A DNA stretch of 51,923 bases from an uncultured Granulosicoccaceae bacterium. Lineage in GTDB: Bacteria; Pseudomonadota; Gammaproteobacteria; Granulosicoccales; Granulosicoccaceae. This document shows positions 36,001 through 44,111 of this stretch, piece after piece. The stretch lies in NCBI GenBank assembly GCA_937928685.1, contig CALGJU010000225.1:1-51923 (forward strand). The letters are read 5' to 3'. The first letter of the stretch is position 1; each line of letters opens with the position of its first letter. The translations under genes were made by a program, and so were the position numbers. The notes under the pieces are model-generated. The model did not search any database. It saw only the letters and a list, made by a program, of their open reading frames with translations, and was not told where the DNA came from.

Positions 36001-36085
36001 CGACGCTGAAAAATACAACGCTGAAGGCGGACGCATCGGCTTGCAGTACAAACTCGATGAGGAGTTATTTCAATGGTTGAAGTAA
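30002..36085 (+). CDS. giant multidomain outer-membrane beta-barrel protein (2027 aa)
   Basis: The start is GTG 30002, the first possible start after an in-frame stop; no clear ribosome-binding site. A signal peptide ends near ALAIT, then PGTIIFNRAVLSYED (31-45) as in the cargo-like neighbours. Further on: a carboxypeptidase-regulatory-like module (about 540-615), a DUF11 module (679-780), an SdrD-B-like module (816-905; LFGKVYVDQNCDGLQNHKEW), an acidic linker (965-1014), a bacterial Ig-like module (about 1125-1225) and about 790 residues of alternating amphipathic strands (1235-2027) read as an outer-membrane barrel. Within it, YRLQQYPIVPNSETVDL and LGDYTIDDELGYLSF recall a motif of giant barrel proteins. 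The last residue is Lys, not the usual Phe. Likely the export or display component. Confidence 0.72.
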   Translation: MLRLRTFFTKAQLLVLLSFGLCVGALAITAPGTIIFNRAVLSYEDAVTEEKVLRTSNETSVAVGHMYSFAVENTHELEVDAGTVARFPHRIVNQGNSEDSYRFSYASLDVEAFDTPVIFLDVNRNGEIDPDEPAIDQTPLLQAEQTIDVIVTARVSHLLINGQQRNFDFAVESDKSDKTKPVSDTITVGRPGTLDISLSTFPVCDATVFPGDIITHRVNLQHSGTRSIGLANHVLDGEPSGGMIVEVLVSDNNNYFGFSDPVNSTVSGTNVVKLEGFADNEWISESRFSDPAYAGGRVISTGYFVEPGVLQEEELASFSVQHIVRDTVFTSQSVLTTAFIDSDSDRVADFVSNSTCNTFSSFAAAKRGDLQFMEPVSALRDAGEAPQFNSDKDFSNAAQYTLKRKDTDPYSTMRDGMYLQLTLEDIDHENIRTDSAGNRYVIASVTSELTGDVVNVVMLETHNSTVYRSVAPIELSTQVRSAGGTCPIFQNAENVSPRYEQSNPSCILQSADNDQLRGRFGNSEAGFILAKVAFVHRQSVVFDSKTLLPVQGAVVQIRRVDTDQIEMDSVTGVLYEFVTGADGEFTFPKVEEDTEYYLHVNPPVQYSFASVVPAYLLTDYNVHGFSYGRAGIAGPATSTPSQPVGSDSWDSGVFKGASLNSQESIDIPLDPKVAERLLAVDKVASQTIVDIGQSVSYTIAIKNSSAEDLNRVAVEDTLPFGFRYVPGTAMLAGVSMADPVRSEAGALVFTVGELAAKQSIMLSYTLRASAAAIDGDGINTAIATGLTVSRHKAVSLPGKAKVTLRRGGVFSNKAALFGKVYVDQNCDGLQNHKEWPIGGVRLYLQDGSYAVTDADGLFSLYGLNPDQYVIKLDRHTMPAGLELKLLSVEQAADASSRFVDLSEGDFHRADFAAGCPKQDSARIFSELKQRNQSIDNSWNLQHAEKLSQLDQREGNNNRSRVRATDGDLSNGVLDGPEDFDAGAITGDFGARDDDSLDIDSDTAANGENDKNKEQMANAKEIVADITKAQAKKGTWLWPRGELSVNGRFMAVVRAGIEPTLYVNDKAVPASQIGERMVNRREKAQVIAWYGVELNAGENTVEIKGTGPFGNQRVLAEGVFKRPSSGTQIKLEVETLTVPADGGRSVLPITVSILDENGYPALGVYYITVDSSDGSWAEPDIQDTEPGRQVRIENGVRTLHYKPSAVTGEVRVDVSTGKFSEQLMLHQVAESRPLVVSGFIQAGGYFSTRSMGQFSASTDLGNLDTQGRFESRAALFVKGTVKDKYNLTLSYDSDKKSNQQLLRDLNPVLHYPIHGDASIRGFEAQSRSKLYVRVEHDKDSVMWGDFMTDAGSDRRDLARINRTLTGLNSLFQDGKNTLRVFAAQEENRNLVEEIPGNGSALLYRLQQYPIVPNSETVDLITRSRENPGLVLDSVRLSRLGDYTIDDELGYLSFASAIPTLDSEQNPVFVRVTYDVESDGTNYMVSGVRFDRAVNDRLSFGTSVTYDGHSSEGRQLVGFYGDYKLGKKTSISVSVANSNSKRQGSGSAHRVSIDHQWSQKNAATTTLTRMYADENFDNSGAATASGRTETRLQHSQKLKGSTRLLLDVNRSSSSITRDDRHTASAIIETQIKDWQVRAGLRQIEQKSDSNNEDILTTVLGLRRKFNWLGKSGQTNIEYEQDTSQAERRRIAVGAKVNLHKDVTTYSNYEMTNTLLAVGGLSADHESESFTLGVESKVLPSTRLYSEYRMRGAFESRDYETASGVRGDYEITEGLRISPQFEFIKRLGAANSDSIAASLGIVDTRNPNSRRLIRLETRHTHDSDHYGLRASIASRINRDWTAIVSDNYSHQKSTGTDPVLRHSFTAAVARRPKYNNKHHMLFMYKLKQEKGVTSGVERTAHVLSTHQNLQVDESTTLSGRVGLKHDTSQYDQIMVTDFSMLADARLSFDLSRRLNIDTGVGALSTNSFAEVRYSMGMGVNYTLNKNLRLSLGYNLVGFKDEELDAEKYNAEGGRIGLQYKLDEELFQWLK

Positions 36086-36615
36086 AAAATCCAGTAAAGA
36101 GTGCATTGCTGAGATCAGCGCTGTGTATTGCGGTTCTGATTCTCAGTGCTTGTGCCAGCACTGAGGAACTGTTTGCAGAATACGATGACAAGTTTTGTGT
36201 GGTGCCTGAATATCCGGCGCAGTCATTTCGTTGGGAGCCTGCCGTGTATTTTAAGTCTGATTCTGATGAACTATCTTCGCAGGCAATCGACGCTTTGAAA
36301 GTAAATGTCGCCACCTTAAAGCGCCTACCAGCGGGATACAAAATTTCGTTGAAAGGGTTTGCTGATCATCAAGCGTCCAGTGACTACAATCAGGCATTGT
36401 CAACCAACCGGGTTAACTCAGTTCGTAGCTACCTGAACAAAACACTTGGATTAGATGTGGCGCTGATCGTCGGGTCGGCACACGGTGAGGATTCTCCATT
36501 GACAGAAATTACCTCTGGACCGGTTGATGTTGATCGGCGGGTTGAGATGCTGTTGATGCGTTCTGATCTCACACCGGTTGCCAATCAACCCTTGATCAGG
36601 CTTACAGAGAACTAA
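36073..36615 (+). CDS. OmpA-family lipoprotein
   Basis: 180 residues. The ATG overlaps the barrel gene by 13 nt and has GGAG 8 nt upstream (inside the barrel gene), so translation is probably coupled. The signal peptide ends in the lipobox LILSAC. After a short spacer, residues about 55-165 form an OmpA-like peptidoglycan-binding domain: EPAVYFKSDSDELSSQA, LKGFADHQASSDYNQALSTN, RVNSVRSYLNK and DRRVEMLLM. Asp and Arg of the diaminopimelate-binding site appear present. Expected role: anchors the outer-membrane assembly, especially the barrel, to peptidoglycan. It is followed after 5 nt by the next DUF11 gene. Confidence 0.88.
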   Translation: MVEVKNPVKSALLRSALCIAVLILSACASTEELFAEYDDKFCVVPEYPAQSFRWEPAVYFKSDSDELSSQAIDALKVNVATLKRLPAGYKISLKGFADHQASSDYNQALSTNRVNSVRSYLNKTLGLDVALIVGSAHGEDSPLTEITSGPVDVDRRVEMLLMRSDLTPVANQPLIRLTEN

Positions 36616-36620
36616 TCGCT

Positions 36621-39377
36621 TTGACCTATCTGCAGCCAAACAGCAGGTGTGCCAGCGGTCCGGATGGCATCATCCTGGCCATGCTGGTTGTGCTTGTGTT
36701 CTGCAGTCTGGTTGCTACTGCTTCTATTGCGGCGACCAAAGCCGGCACGGTGATTGTTAATCAGGCCAGCGCCTCCTACCGCGATACACAGGGCGTTCGT
36801 CGTATAGCAACTTCCAATGTGGTAGAGACGGTAATTCAACAAGTGGCGGCGTTTGAACTAACCAGTAATCAAAGTAAGCCGGGTGCTGCTGGTCAGAAAT
36901 TGTACTTTACACACACCTTGATCAATACTGGCAACGGACCCGATAGTTTCGCGCTTGCTGCTGTGAACGGGGCAGCCGATAGCTATGATCTCAACAATAT
37001 TGTCATTTATAAAGACGACGACAGAGACGGACTGCCAGATGCTTATCTGCCGATCAGCACCAGTTACCTGTTGGAACCCGGTGAATCGCAGAGCATAGTT
37101 ATCAGTGGCGGGATTCCAGTGGGCACAGCCAATGGTGCGGCGGCGCTGGTGGAGGTCACTGCATACAGCCTGTTTAACAATGCGGTGACGGCGCTGAATA
37201 CGGACACAGTGACAGTCACTGACTCTGCTGTTATCGAGCTGACAAAAAGTATCAGCTCGTTGCAGGGAGCCTCACCCGGTGGGCCTTTTACTGTCACCAT
37301 TAATTACCGCAACACCAGTACGGTGGATGCCACTGACGTCACGCTTATTGACGCATTGCCGCAAGGGATGACCTATCTGCCAGCAAGCGGACGCTGGAGT
37401 GAGAGTGGTATTGTTGTTTTAACAGATGCTGATCCAAACGATGCGCAGCTAGGGCTAAGGTACTGTGCGTATGACAGTAGCTGTACAGCTTTGCCAGAGG
37501 CAAACACTGATAGTGATGCTCTTTCAAGTAATCAAGTCACGGCAATTATTGCCAACGTTGCGGCAGGCGGGAGTGGATACGTTGAATTTCAGGTATCCGT
37601 AGATAGCGGTCTGCTTTCATCGGTGCTTTTTAATGTCGCAGAGATCGAATACACCACCGCTGGTGCGTTGATTGGGCGCATCAATAGCAACCCGGTGCCG
37701 TTCAAAGTGATGCAGGGTGCAGCGGTAGTCATTAACGGCTCGAACGTTACCAGTGTTGATGGTGCGGATGAGCCGCGGGAAATACTCGATAGCGTGTTCG
37801 GCGCAGGCAGTAATCTGCCAGAATGTCAATTGAGTAATCCTGATCCGGATGGGGATGGTTATGGGTGGGAGAACTCTGCTCAGTGTATTGTGTTGAATCT
37901 GCAGTCCGGCAACTCGGTCTACTTTAAAAATACAGTGTGGAATCTGGGTAACGCAACAGACACTTTTGATATCACTACTGCAATATCTACTTTTCCGGCC
38001 GGCACATTGTTTAGCGTGCTGCAATCTGATGGGCAAACTCCGTTACTTGATACCACTGGCAACGGCATAGTAGATACCGGCCCGCTGGCCGTGGGTGCGT
38101 CCTACGAGATTGTCCTGCAAGTGGTGTTGCCAGCTGGCACTACGGGTAATAACAGTGGCGCTTTTTTTGACGTGTCGACCATTGCGAGCTCCACTGATAA
38201 TGCCGGTGTGTCTAATGCTATGTTGAACCGACTGCGTAATATCACCGCGGGTTCGATAGATATTACCAATGTGGCTGAAGTCGGTAGCGCGCAAGCCATA
38301 GGTGTTGGCACCGGGCCGGAAGCCGCACCCGTATCGTCCGTGAGTGTAGCGCCCGGCGAGACTGCGGTGGTAGACCTTTATATCAACAACACCAGCGATT
38401 TTCCGATGGATTTTGATCTGTCAGCCAGTGTTTATAGTGATTTTTCAAGTATTGAATTACCAGCGCAATGGCAGCTTCAATTTAGCCTGACGGACAACAG
38501 CGTAGTCACTAGCACCGGCGTGGTTGCACCGGGTGAATATGTTCTGGTGCAGGCCAGCCTTACCGTGCCGGCTCAAGCCACTCCACTGGCTGTCAGTATC
38601 TATTTTAAGGCGGAAAATGATAGATACACAGTGACCGACATCAAACACGACCAGGTCATAGTTACCGGTCAGGAATCAGTGTTGTTGGGAATCAACCAGG
38701 AAGCTCAAACCCAGGCTGGTGGATCGCATGTCTATAGTCATTCTCTGGTAAACAGCGGTAATACCGATGTGAACAACATTGCCCTGACGGTGACAGACAG
38801 CCTTGCCAGTGAGGGTTGGAGCTCTCTTATTTACGAGGATATTGATGGCGATGGAGTATTGAGTGCTGCTGATGTAACGGTCAGTGTTACTCAGTTGTTC
38901 GCAGGTGAATCGAAAACTCTGTTTGTAAAAGTATTCGCACCCGGAACGGCAGTTGATAGTCAATTTAACTTTTCACAGCTTTCGGCAACCTGGGGGGCTG
39001 AGTCGTTGTCAGTGACGGATATTACGAATATCAGCTCGGGTGAACTATCAGTCACCAAGGAACAGGCGCTGGATAATGGTTGTGACGGTATTCTTGATAG
39101 TGGCTATACAATGAGCGCTTTCTCGGTTGAGCCCGGTAACAATTGTGTCCGATATCGACTGACGGCAATAAATTCAGGAAGCCAGGCGGTACTGAATGTA
39201 GTGGTGGCGGATGCGACTCCAACCTTTACCTCTTACTATGGCGGCGCTGGCTGCTCGCAATTAAATTGTACGCTTGCTGAACCATTGACTGGTGCTCAAG
39301 GTGACATTGTTGCCTCACTACCTACGCTTGCGGCGGGTGCGTCGGTCGTTGTTGAGTTTATGGTAAGGATTGATTGA
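36621..39377 (+). CDS. large secreted DUF11-repeat protein (918 aa)
   Basis: The start is taken as TTG 36621, 5 nt after the OmpA gene; an ATG at 36681 would leave a signal peptide without a basic N-region. The hydrophobic core LAMLVVLVFCSLVATASIAA ends the signal peptide, followed by AGTVIVNQASASYRD (41-55), the cluster-wide motif. DUF11-type modules follow (ELTKSISSLQGASPGGPFTV; DALPQGMTYLPASG), and a Cys-bounded DPDGDGYGWENSAQC segment (about 402-422) related to the fasciclin protein motif. The C-terminal module has paired cysteines and ends VVEFMVRID. Domain order parallels the 979-aa protein, so the two are likely paralogues. It overlaps the reading region of the next gene start by close spacing (1 nt between stop and ATG). 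Confidence 0.8.
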   Translation: MTYLQPNSRCASGPDGIILAMLVVLVFCSLVATASIAATKAGTVIVNQASASYRDTQGVRRIATSNVVETVIQQVAAFELTSNQSKPGAAGQKLYFTHTLINTGNGPDSFALAAVNGAADSYDLNNIVIYKDDDRDGLPDAYLPISTSYLLEPGESQSIVISGGIPVGTANGAAALVEVTAYSLFNNAVTALNTDTVTVTDSAVIELTKSISSLQGASPGGPFTVTINYRNTSTVDATDVTLIDALPQGMTYLPASGRWSESGIVVLTDADPNDAQLGLRYCAYDSSCTALPEANTDSDALSSNQVTAIIANVAAGGSGYVEFQVSVDSGLLSSVLFNVAEIEYTTAGALIGRINSNPVPFKVMQGAAVVINGSNVTSVDGADEPREILDSVFGAGSNLPECQLSNPDPDGDGYGWENSAQCIVLNLQSGNSVYFKNTVWNLGNATDTFDITTAISTFPAGTLFSVLQSDGQTPLLDTTGNGIVDTGPLAVGASYEIVLQVVLPAGTTGNNSGAFFDVSTIASSTDNAGVSNAMLNRLRNITAGSIDITNVAEVGSAQAIGVGTGPEAAPVSSVSVAPGETAVVDLYINNTSDFPMDFDLSASVYSDFSSIELPAQWQLQFSLTDNSVVTSTGVVAPGEYVLVQASLTVPAQATPLAVSIYFKAENDRYTVTDIKHDQVIVTGQESVLLGINQEAQTQAGGSHVYSHSLVNSGNTDVNNIALTVTDSLASEGWSSLIYEDIDGDGVLSAADVTVSVTQLFAGESKTLFVKVFAPGTAVDSQFNFSQLSATWGAESLSVTDITNISSGELSVTKEQALDNGCDGILDSGYTMSAFSVEPGNNCVRYRLTAINSGSQAVLNVVVADATPTFTSYYGGAGCSQLNCTLAEPLTGAQGDIVASLPTLAAGASVVVEFMVRID

Positions 39378-39378
39378 T

Positions 39379-42300
39379 ATGCCTTACTTAACTGCATCTT
39401 GGCCAAGCATTCGCCAGTGTTTTTTTACCTTTGTGGCGTTGCTTTTCTTTTGTATACCTTTTAAGGGCTTACAGGCCGAGGGCTCCTGGCAGATGGGTCT
39501 GTTCGAAGGGTTGTCCTATCGGCAGCCATTGTACGAAACTAATGTAGGCGCGAATCGTAGCGTGCTACGTGTGGATATTCTGGCTGCCGGTGAAGTCATT
39601 AATATACTTGCCTGTGGAACAAGTAATACCAGTAACCTGCGAATAAGAATATTTGATCCATCTGGCACCCGTGTATATAACACGTCAACAACGGACTCCA
39701 ATGTCAATTGTAACGATGACTTTACCGGTACCTTTGATCCGGTGGCGAGCAATGCACATCAACACACCACCACCACCACGGGTACCTATGAAGTTCATTT
39801 AACCAACTTTAACGGTACGATCTTTAATCGCTTCGACGTCACAGTGACTGACAATGTCACTGATCAAATAGATCCGAAGGAAAATGGTGGTCGCCTATGG
39901 TCTGATTACTGGTACTTCTGGGCGGGTTCCTTTGCAGAATCAGCCTCGACTGATGCAGATCTGTACGTGGTAGCAGATGGAGGTTTTGTCGATACATACT
40001 ACATTTGGAAACTTGATCTGAATAACTTTGCGGGGTTCGGCTATGGCTTGAAAGCGAATAATCTTGGTGTGGTCAGTCCCAACGCTGCGGGTGATGTGGT
40101 AGCTGGAATGAGTGTACCAAGCTCAGGTAATTCTATTGTAGAGCAGTTTCCGATCTATCTGAGCTATCCGGAAAAGATCTACCCGGCGCCGAGTAGCAGT
40201 TTTAATGTATCCCCGTTGGAGTTTCTCGATAGCGATAATGTTGATAACGCGATTACCTCTGGAGGCAATGGTTCGTTTTATTATACGACCGATTATATAT
40301 CATCTGCTGTGTATGAGATTATCATCGATACCAGCAGTCCCACTGGTGGAGGACCAGACGGGATTTACGGACAGGGAGATATATTCCTGCGTGGTATAGC
40401 GCTGCCCGGTGCGAATGTGGTGCCATGGGATGGCAGAGACAATAATGGAGATGTCGTACCACTTGGGGCGTATACAGCAGAGCTCAGTGTGCGAATCGGG
40501 GAGTTTCATTTTTCTGCAGATGATGTAGAAACTTCCGGTGGCCCCAATGATGTTGGATTAAAAATGTATCTTGCAAACCCGAATGGAATTGATACTCCTG
40601 CCACTATTTATTGGGATGATTCCACTGTTTTAAACAGCACCGCACCGAATGCCTTTAATCAGCTGGGTATTTATGATGGTGATCACAACTGGGGTGTGTT
40701 TAACTCTGGTGGAATCGGTAATGTCGCATTAATTGATACTTATACCTATGGGTTGAGCGTCAGCCCGAATCCGACGGGCGTTGCGATTGTGCCGAATGAT
40801 CGACCTCTGGCCACCATTCGTAAGAGCTTTGTACCGGCGATCATACCCCATGGTGGCACCAGTAATATGCAGTTTGAGATTTCTAACAATGGCACCACGA
40901 CGCTGACGGGAGTCAACCTCACCGATACCATGCCCTTCGGTATGACGCTGGTGACTGATCCGTCTGCCATCACAGTGACAGGGGCGGGTTGTAGCGGTTT
41001 TGCGTTTAGTACCGACACAGTGATTGGGGGCGATGTTTTAAATATTACTGATGGCACAATGACTGGAAACGCCACTTGTGTCGTCGCCGCTGATGTGACG
41101 GCTGTGATGCCCGGTGATCTGGTAAACACCACCTCTGGTGTCACCACCAATGAACTTCCTTTTGGTGTTATCAGTAATGGTGCCTCACTTCTGGTTCAGC
41201 CTGAACTGTCCGGAACACCGTTTGCCTGTGATGCAAGCTTGTATGAGCTGGAAGAGGCGGGTAGTTCGACGCGACTCTATAAAGTAAATACTGATGTGTC
41301 GCCGTTCACGCGTACGGAGTTCACAGGCATCAGCTATGGACCTTCTGTCGATTACAGTTATACCGGTTTGGCTTACCATCCTACTGATCACTATCTATAT
41401 GCCATCGTCACTGCATCTAACAATGGGCTCGGTGTGCCTGAGATCGGATCTGTGGTTCGCATAGATGCTGACGGCAAGGTGGTTGATCTTGGTGTGCCGG
41501 AGCGTGGTCCTAACACGATGACCATGCCAGTTGTGTCAGATCAATTTGTCGGTGGTACTTTTACCGCCAGCGGAAATTATGTGGTAGTCACCGATACCAG
41601 CGCAACGGCTTCGAGCGGTACAACCATACCGGTCGGTGAACGTGGCCTGGTGCTGGAGATAGACGTCAGCACCAATCCGCCGCAAGTGTTATTTAATCGT
41701 GTGCATGGACGTGATGTTGGCGATATAGTGGCTCACCCAAATGGTAGTCTGTTAAGTCATACCGCCGCTGAAGGTCTTATTGCTATTGACAGTCAGACAG
41801 GAGCGGTAACATCCATCGGCGGGAATGTCAGTGCTCGTATCAGCAGTTTGATGGCAGATAATTGGGGGCAGTTGTACGCCCACACTGAAAATACAAATGA
41901 ACTATTTAAGATAGATGCCAGCACAGGGGTCGGCACGTTGCTTAGTACTCTGCCGGGTGCGGTGTCTGCAGACGGTGCCTCCTGTGCCTACGGTGTAAGT
42001 ATACAGAAGACGGTGTCCGCATTAGAGATTGAGCCCGGTAATTCGGTGACTTATACGTTATCACTGGTTAACGCGGGGGCCTCACCGGTTAGCTTTGATC
42101 TGTTGGATAATTTGCAGGACACAAGAACTTATGTTGCCGGTTCATTGCTTAATCCGATCGGAGGGTCCGCGAACAGTTATGCCGATACCAACCTTCTTAC
42201 GGTTACCGGTGCAACGCTGGCCGCGAATAGCACGGCAACCGTGCAATATGATGTGATGTATCCCCCGAGTGTCGGTGTGGGCACCCGCACTAATCAAGCG

Positions 42301-43992
42301 GTGGCACAAATAGCCGGTGAGCCACCGGTGTTATCTGATTTTCCGACCACCGCTGCAATAGGGGACGCGACCCCGATAGAGGTGTTGGCAAGTCCGGGGA
42401 TAGGTATAAGTAAGCGTGCAATCGCCTCCGGTTCTGTAGTGTCGTATTGGTTTAATGTAGTCAATACCGGTTCTTCGAATCTTGATGACCTGTCTCTGGT
42501 CGATGACCTTGATGCTGTGTTCGGTGCGGGCAACTATAGTGTGTTGGTGCCACCTGTGTTGGAGATCGATCCGGGAACTATTGTATTGAATAATGCCTTT
42601 ACTGGTAGTGGATTCGGCTCAACTTTAATTGACGCAGCAAGTAATAGCAGTCTTAGTGAAGGAGGCCGGGCTGTGATTCGTATCACTGTGGAGGTCAGCA
42701 CCCTGTCCAATACGGGGTCAGGCTATGGTGTGTATTCGAATCAGGTAGATATATTTGCGTTAACACCAACGGGAAATGTATTGTCGGATCAATCTGTAGA
42801 TGGATACGATGTAGATCCGGATGGGAATGGTGTCGCGGATGAACAGTCTCCGACAATAGTCTCCTTGCAAGCTGCGTTCGCTGTTACGGGAGTGGTGTTT
42901 GAAGATAACGGTGCTACCGGTGTAGCACATGACGGGCAGAAAAGTGGTGGTGAGAGGCCTCTTGGTGGCGTGGTGGTTGCACTACGCGACAATAACGGTG
43001 TGGTTGTTGATACCGCGGTAACCAACACTGATGGTAGTTATGAAATATCAATCCCCGTGGCGCTGGCGGGTACGCAGGTACAGGTGATTGCAGTGGCAAC
43101 ACCCGGCTATCAGTCTATTTCTGAAGCGTTTTCCAATGGTGCTACCGGCAGTGTCATTGACAGTACCGTGCTTTTCAACCCTGATTTATCCGTCGGTAGT
43201 GCTTACCAGATAGATTTCGGTAGAGTGAAACAAGCGACATGGCTCAGTAACAGTGTGGCGGAAAATAATCCGGATACTGTTGTATTTCATGCCCATCAGT
43301 ATCAGCCGAAGAGCAATGGTGATCTGACGTTTTCCTACGCCGATCAATCCAGTTCGCCCAACAACCCGAGCTTTAGTGCGGTGTTGTATCTCGATACCAA
43401 CTGCAACGGTATGATCGATGGTGGAGAGGTGGTTGTGAGCGGATCAATTCCGGTTACCTATAACTCATCTATATGTGTGGTAAACAAAGTGTTCATTCCG
43501 GGGAACGCAGGTAACGATGATACTTATTCAACTACTGTCGCGGCCAGTCTGAATTACTCGGACCCGATAGCAAGTGGTCATGGAGTTTCAAGTTATCTTG
43601 AGCTCACAGACATCACCCGTGTGGTAGCGTTGGGTGAGGGCGTTCTGGTACTTTCCAAAACAGTGCAAAATGTCAGCAACGGTGCGGCGGTGACCACGCG
43701 AAACACAGCGCTGCCTGGTGATGTGCTGCGCTACGCCATTGATTTCAACAACAATGGCACGGGCTCGGTGACAGAAGTTCTGGTCACTGATAGTACGCCG
43801 GCATACTCCATTTTGGAGACGCCGGTGCAGTGCCCTGCAACGCTGCCAGACGGTATTGTCGGCTGTCAGGTGATGGAGCCATCAGGCGCAAGCAATGTTT
43901 CAGGGTATGACGGGGCGGTGCGCTGGCAATTCCATGGTGCGCTTACAGCCGGTGCCGGCGGCACGGTGTGGTTTGAAGTAAGGATCGAATAA
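39379..43992 (+). CDS. giant secreted protein with DUF11 and SdrD-B-like modules (1537 aa)
   Basis: The start is ATG 39379, 1 nt after the previous stop, with AAGGA 9 nt upstream. The signal peptide (CFFTFVALLFFCIPFKGLQA) is followed by an N-terminal beta-rich region unlike its neighbours (to about 470), a DUF11 module (475-600; FVPAIIPHGGTSNMQFEISN), a propeller-like region (about 610-875; SYTGLAYHPTDHYLYAIV, GLVLEIDV, GLIAIDSQTGAVTSIGG) similar to DUF6923-type segments, two further DUF11 modules, an SdrD-B-like module (about 1170-1260; VTGVVFEDNGATGVAHDGQ) and a last DUF11 module ending VWFEVRIE. No anchor motif. Probably the largest exported cargo of the cluster. Confidence 0.8.
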   Translation: MPYLTASWPSIRQCFFTFVALLFFCIPFKGLQAEGSWQMGLFEGLSYRQPLYETNVGANRSVLRVDILAAGEVINILACGTSNTSNLRIRIFDPSGTRVYNTSTTDSNVNCNDDFTGTFDPVASNAHQHTTTTTGTYEVHLTNFNGTIFNRFDVTVTDNVTDQIDPKENGGRLWSDYWYFWAGSFAESASTDADLYVVADGGFVDTYYIWKLDLNNFAGFGYGLKANNLGVVSPNAAGDVVAGMSVPSSGNSIVEQFPIYLSYPEKIYPAPSSSFNVSPLEFLDSDNVDNAITSGGNGSFYYTTDYISSAVYEIIIDTSSPTGGGPDGIYGQGDIFLRGIALPGANVVPWDGRDNNGDVVPLGAYTAELSVRIGEFHFSADDVETSGGPNDVGLKMYLANPNGIDTPATIYWDDSTVLNSTAPNAFNQLGIYDGDHNWGVFNSGGIGNVALIDTYTYGLSVSPNPTGVAIVPNDRPLATIRKSFVPAIIPHGGTSNMQFEISNNGTTTLTGVNLTDTMPFGMTLVTDPSAITVTGAGCSGFAFSTDTVIGGDVLNITDGTMTGNATCVVAADVTAVMPGDLVNTTSGVTTNELPFGVISNGASLLVQPELSGTPFACDASLYELEEAGSSTRLYKVNTDVSPFTRTEFTGISYGPSVDYSYTGLAYHPTDHYLYAIVTASNNGLGVPEIGSVVRIDADGKVVDLGVPERGPNTMTMPVVSDQFVGGTFTASGNYVVVTDTSATASSGTTIPVGERGLVLEIDVSTNPPQVLFNRVHGRDVGDIVAHPNGSLLSHTAAEGLIAIDSQTGAVTSIGGNVSARISSLMADNWGQLYAHTENTNELFKIDASTGVGTLLSTLPGAVSADGASCAYGVSIQKTVSALEIEPGNSVTYTLSLVNAGASPVSFDLLDNLQDTRTYVAGSLLNPIGGSANSYADTNLLTVTGATLAANSTATVQYDVMYPPSVGVGTRTNQAVAQIAGEPPVLSDFPTTAAIGDATPIEVLASPGIGISKRAIASGSVVSYWFNVVNTGSSNLDDLSLVDDLDAVFGAGNYSVLVPPVLEIDPGTIVLNNAFTGSGFGSTLIDAASNSSLSEGGRAVIRITVEVSTLSNTGSGYGVYSNQVDIFALTPTGNVLSDQSVDGYDVDPDGNGVADEQSPTIVSLQAAFAVTGVVFEDNGATGVAHDGQKSGGERPLGGVVVALRDNNGVVVDTAVTNTDGSYEISIPVALAGTQVQVIAVATPGYQSISEAFSNGATGSVIDSTVLFNPDLSVGSAYQIDFGRVKQATWLSNSVAENNPDTVVFHAHQYQPKSNGDLTFSYADQSSSPNNPSFSAVLYLDTNCNGMIDGGEVVVSGSIPVTYNSSICVVNKVFIPGNAGNDDTYSTTVAASLNYSDPIASGHGVSSYLELTDITRVVALGEGVLVLSKTVQNVSNGAAVTTRNTALPGDVLRYAIDFNNNGTGSVTEVLVTDSTPAYSILETPVQCPATLPDGIVGCQVMEPSGASNVSGYDGAVRWQFHGALTAGAGGTVWFEVRIE

Positions 43993-44076
43993 TCCGACTA
44001 ATTTAGTTGGTCTTTAAGCTCACTAAACAAAGCTTGTAGACGGTTTGAAGCATTACTGTGGTGGCCGTCTGTGGTG

Positions 44077-44082
44077 TACAAT
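44077..44082 (+). promoter_or_regulatory. candidate -10 element of fur
   Basis: TACAAT lies 18 bp after a poor -35 (TTACTG, 44053-44058). If used, transcription starts near 44089, which excludes the longer GTG-started reading frame and supports the TTG start at 44112. Confidence 0.35.
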
Positions 44083-44111
44083 TAGGTTCCCCGCTTACTC
44101 TGGAATGCGAC

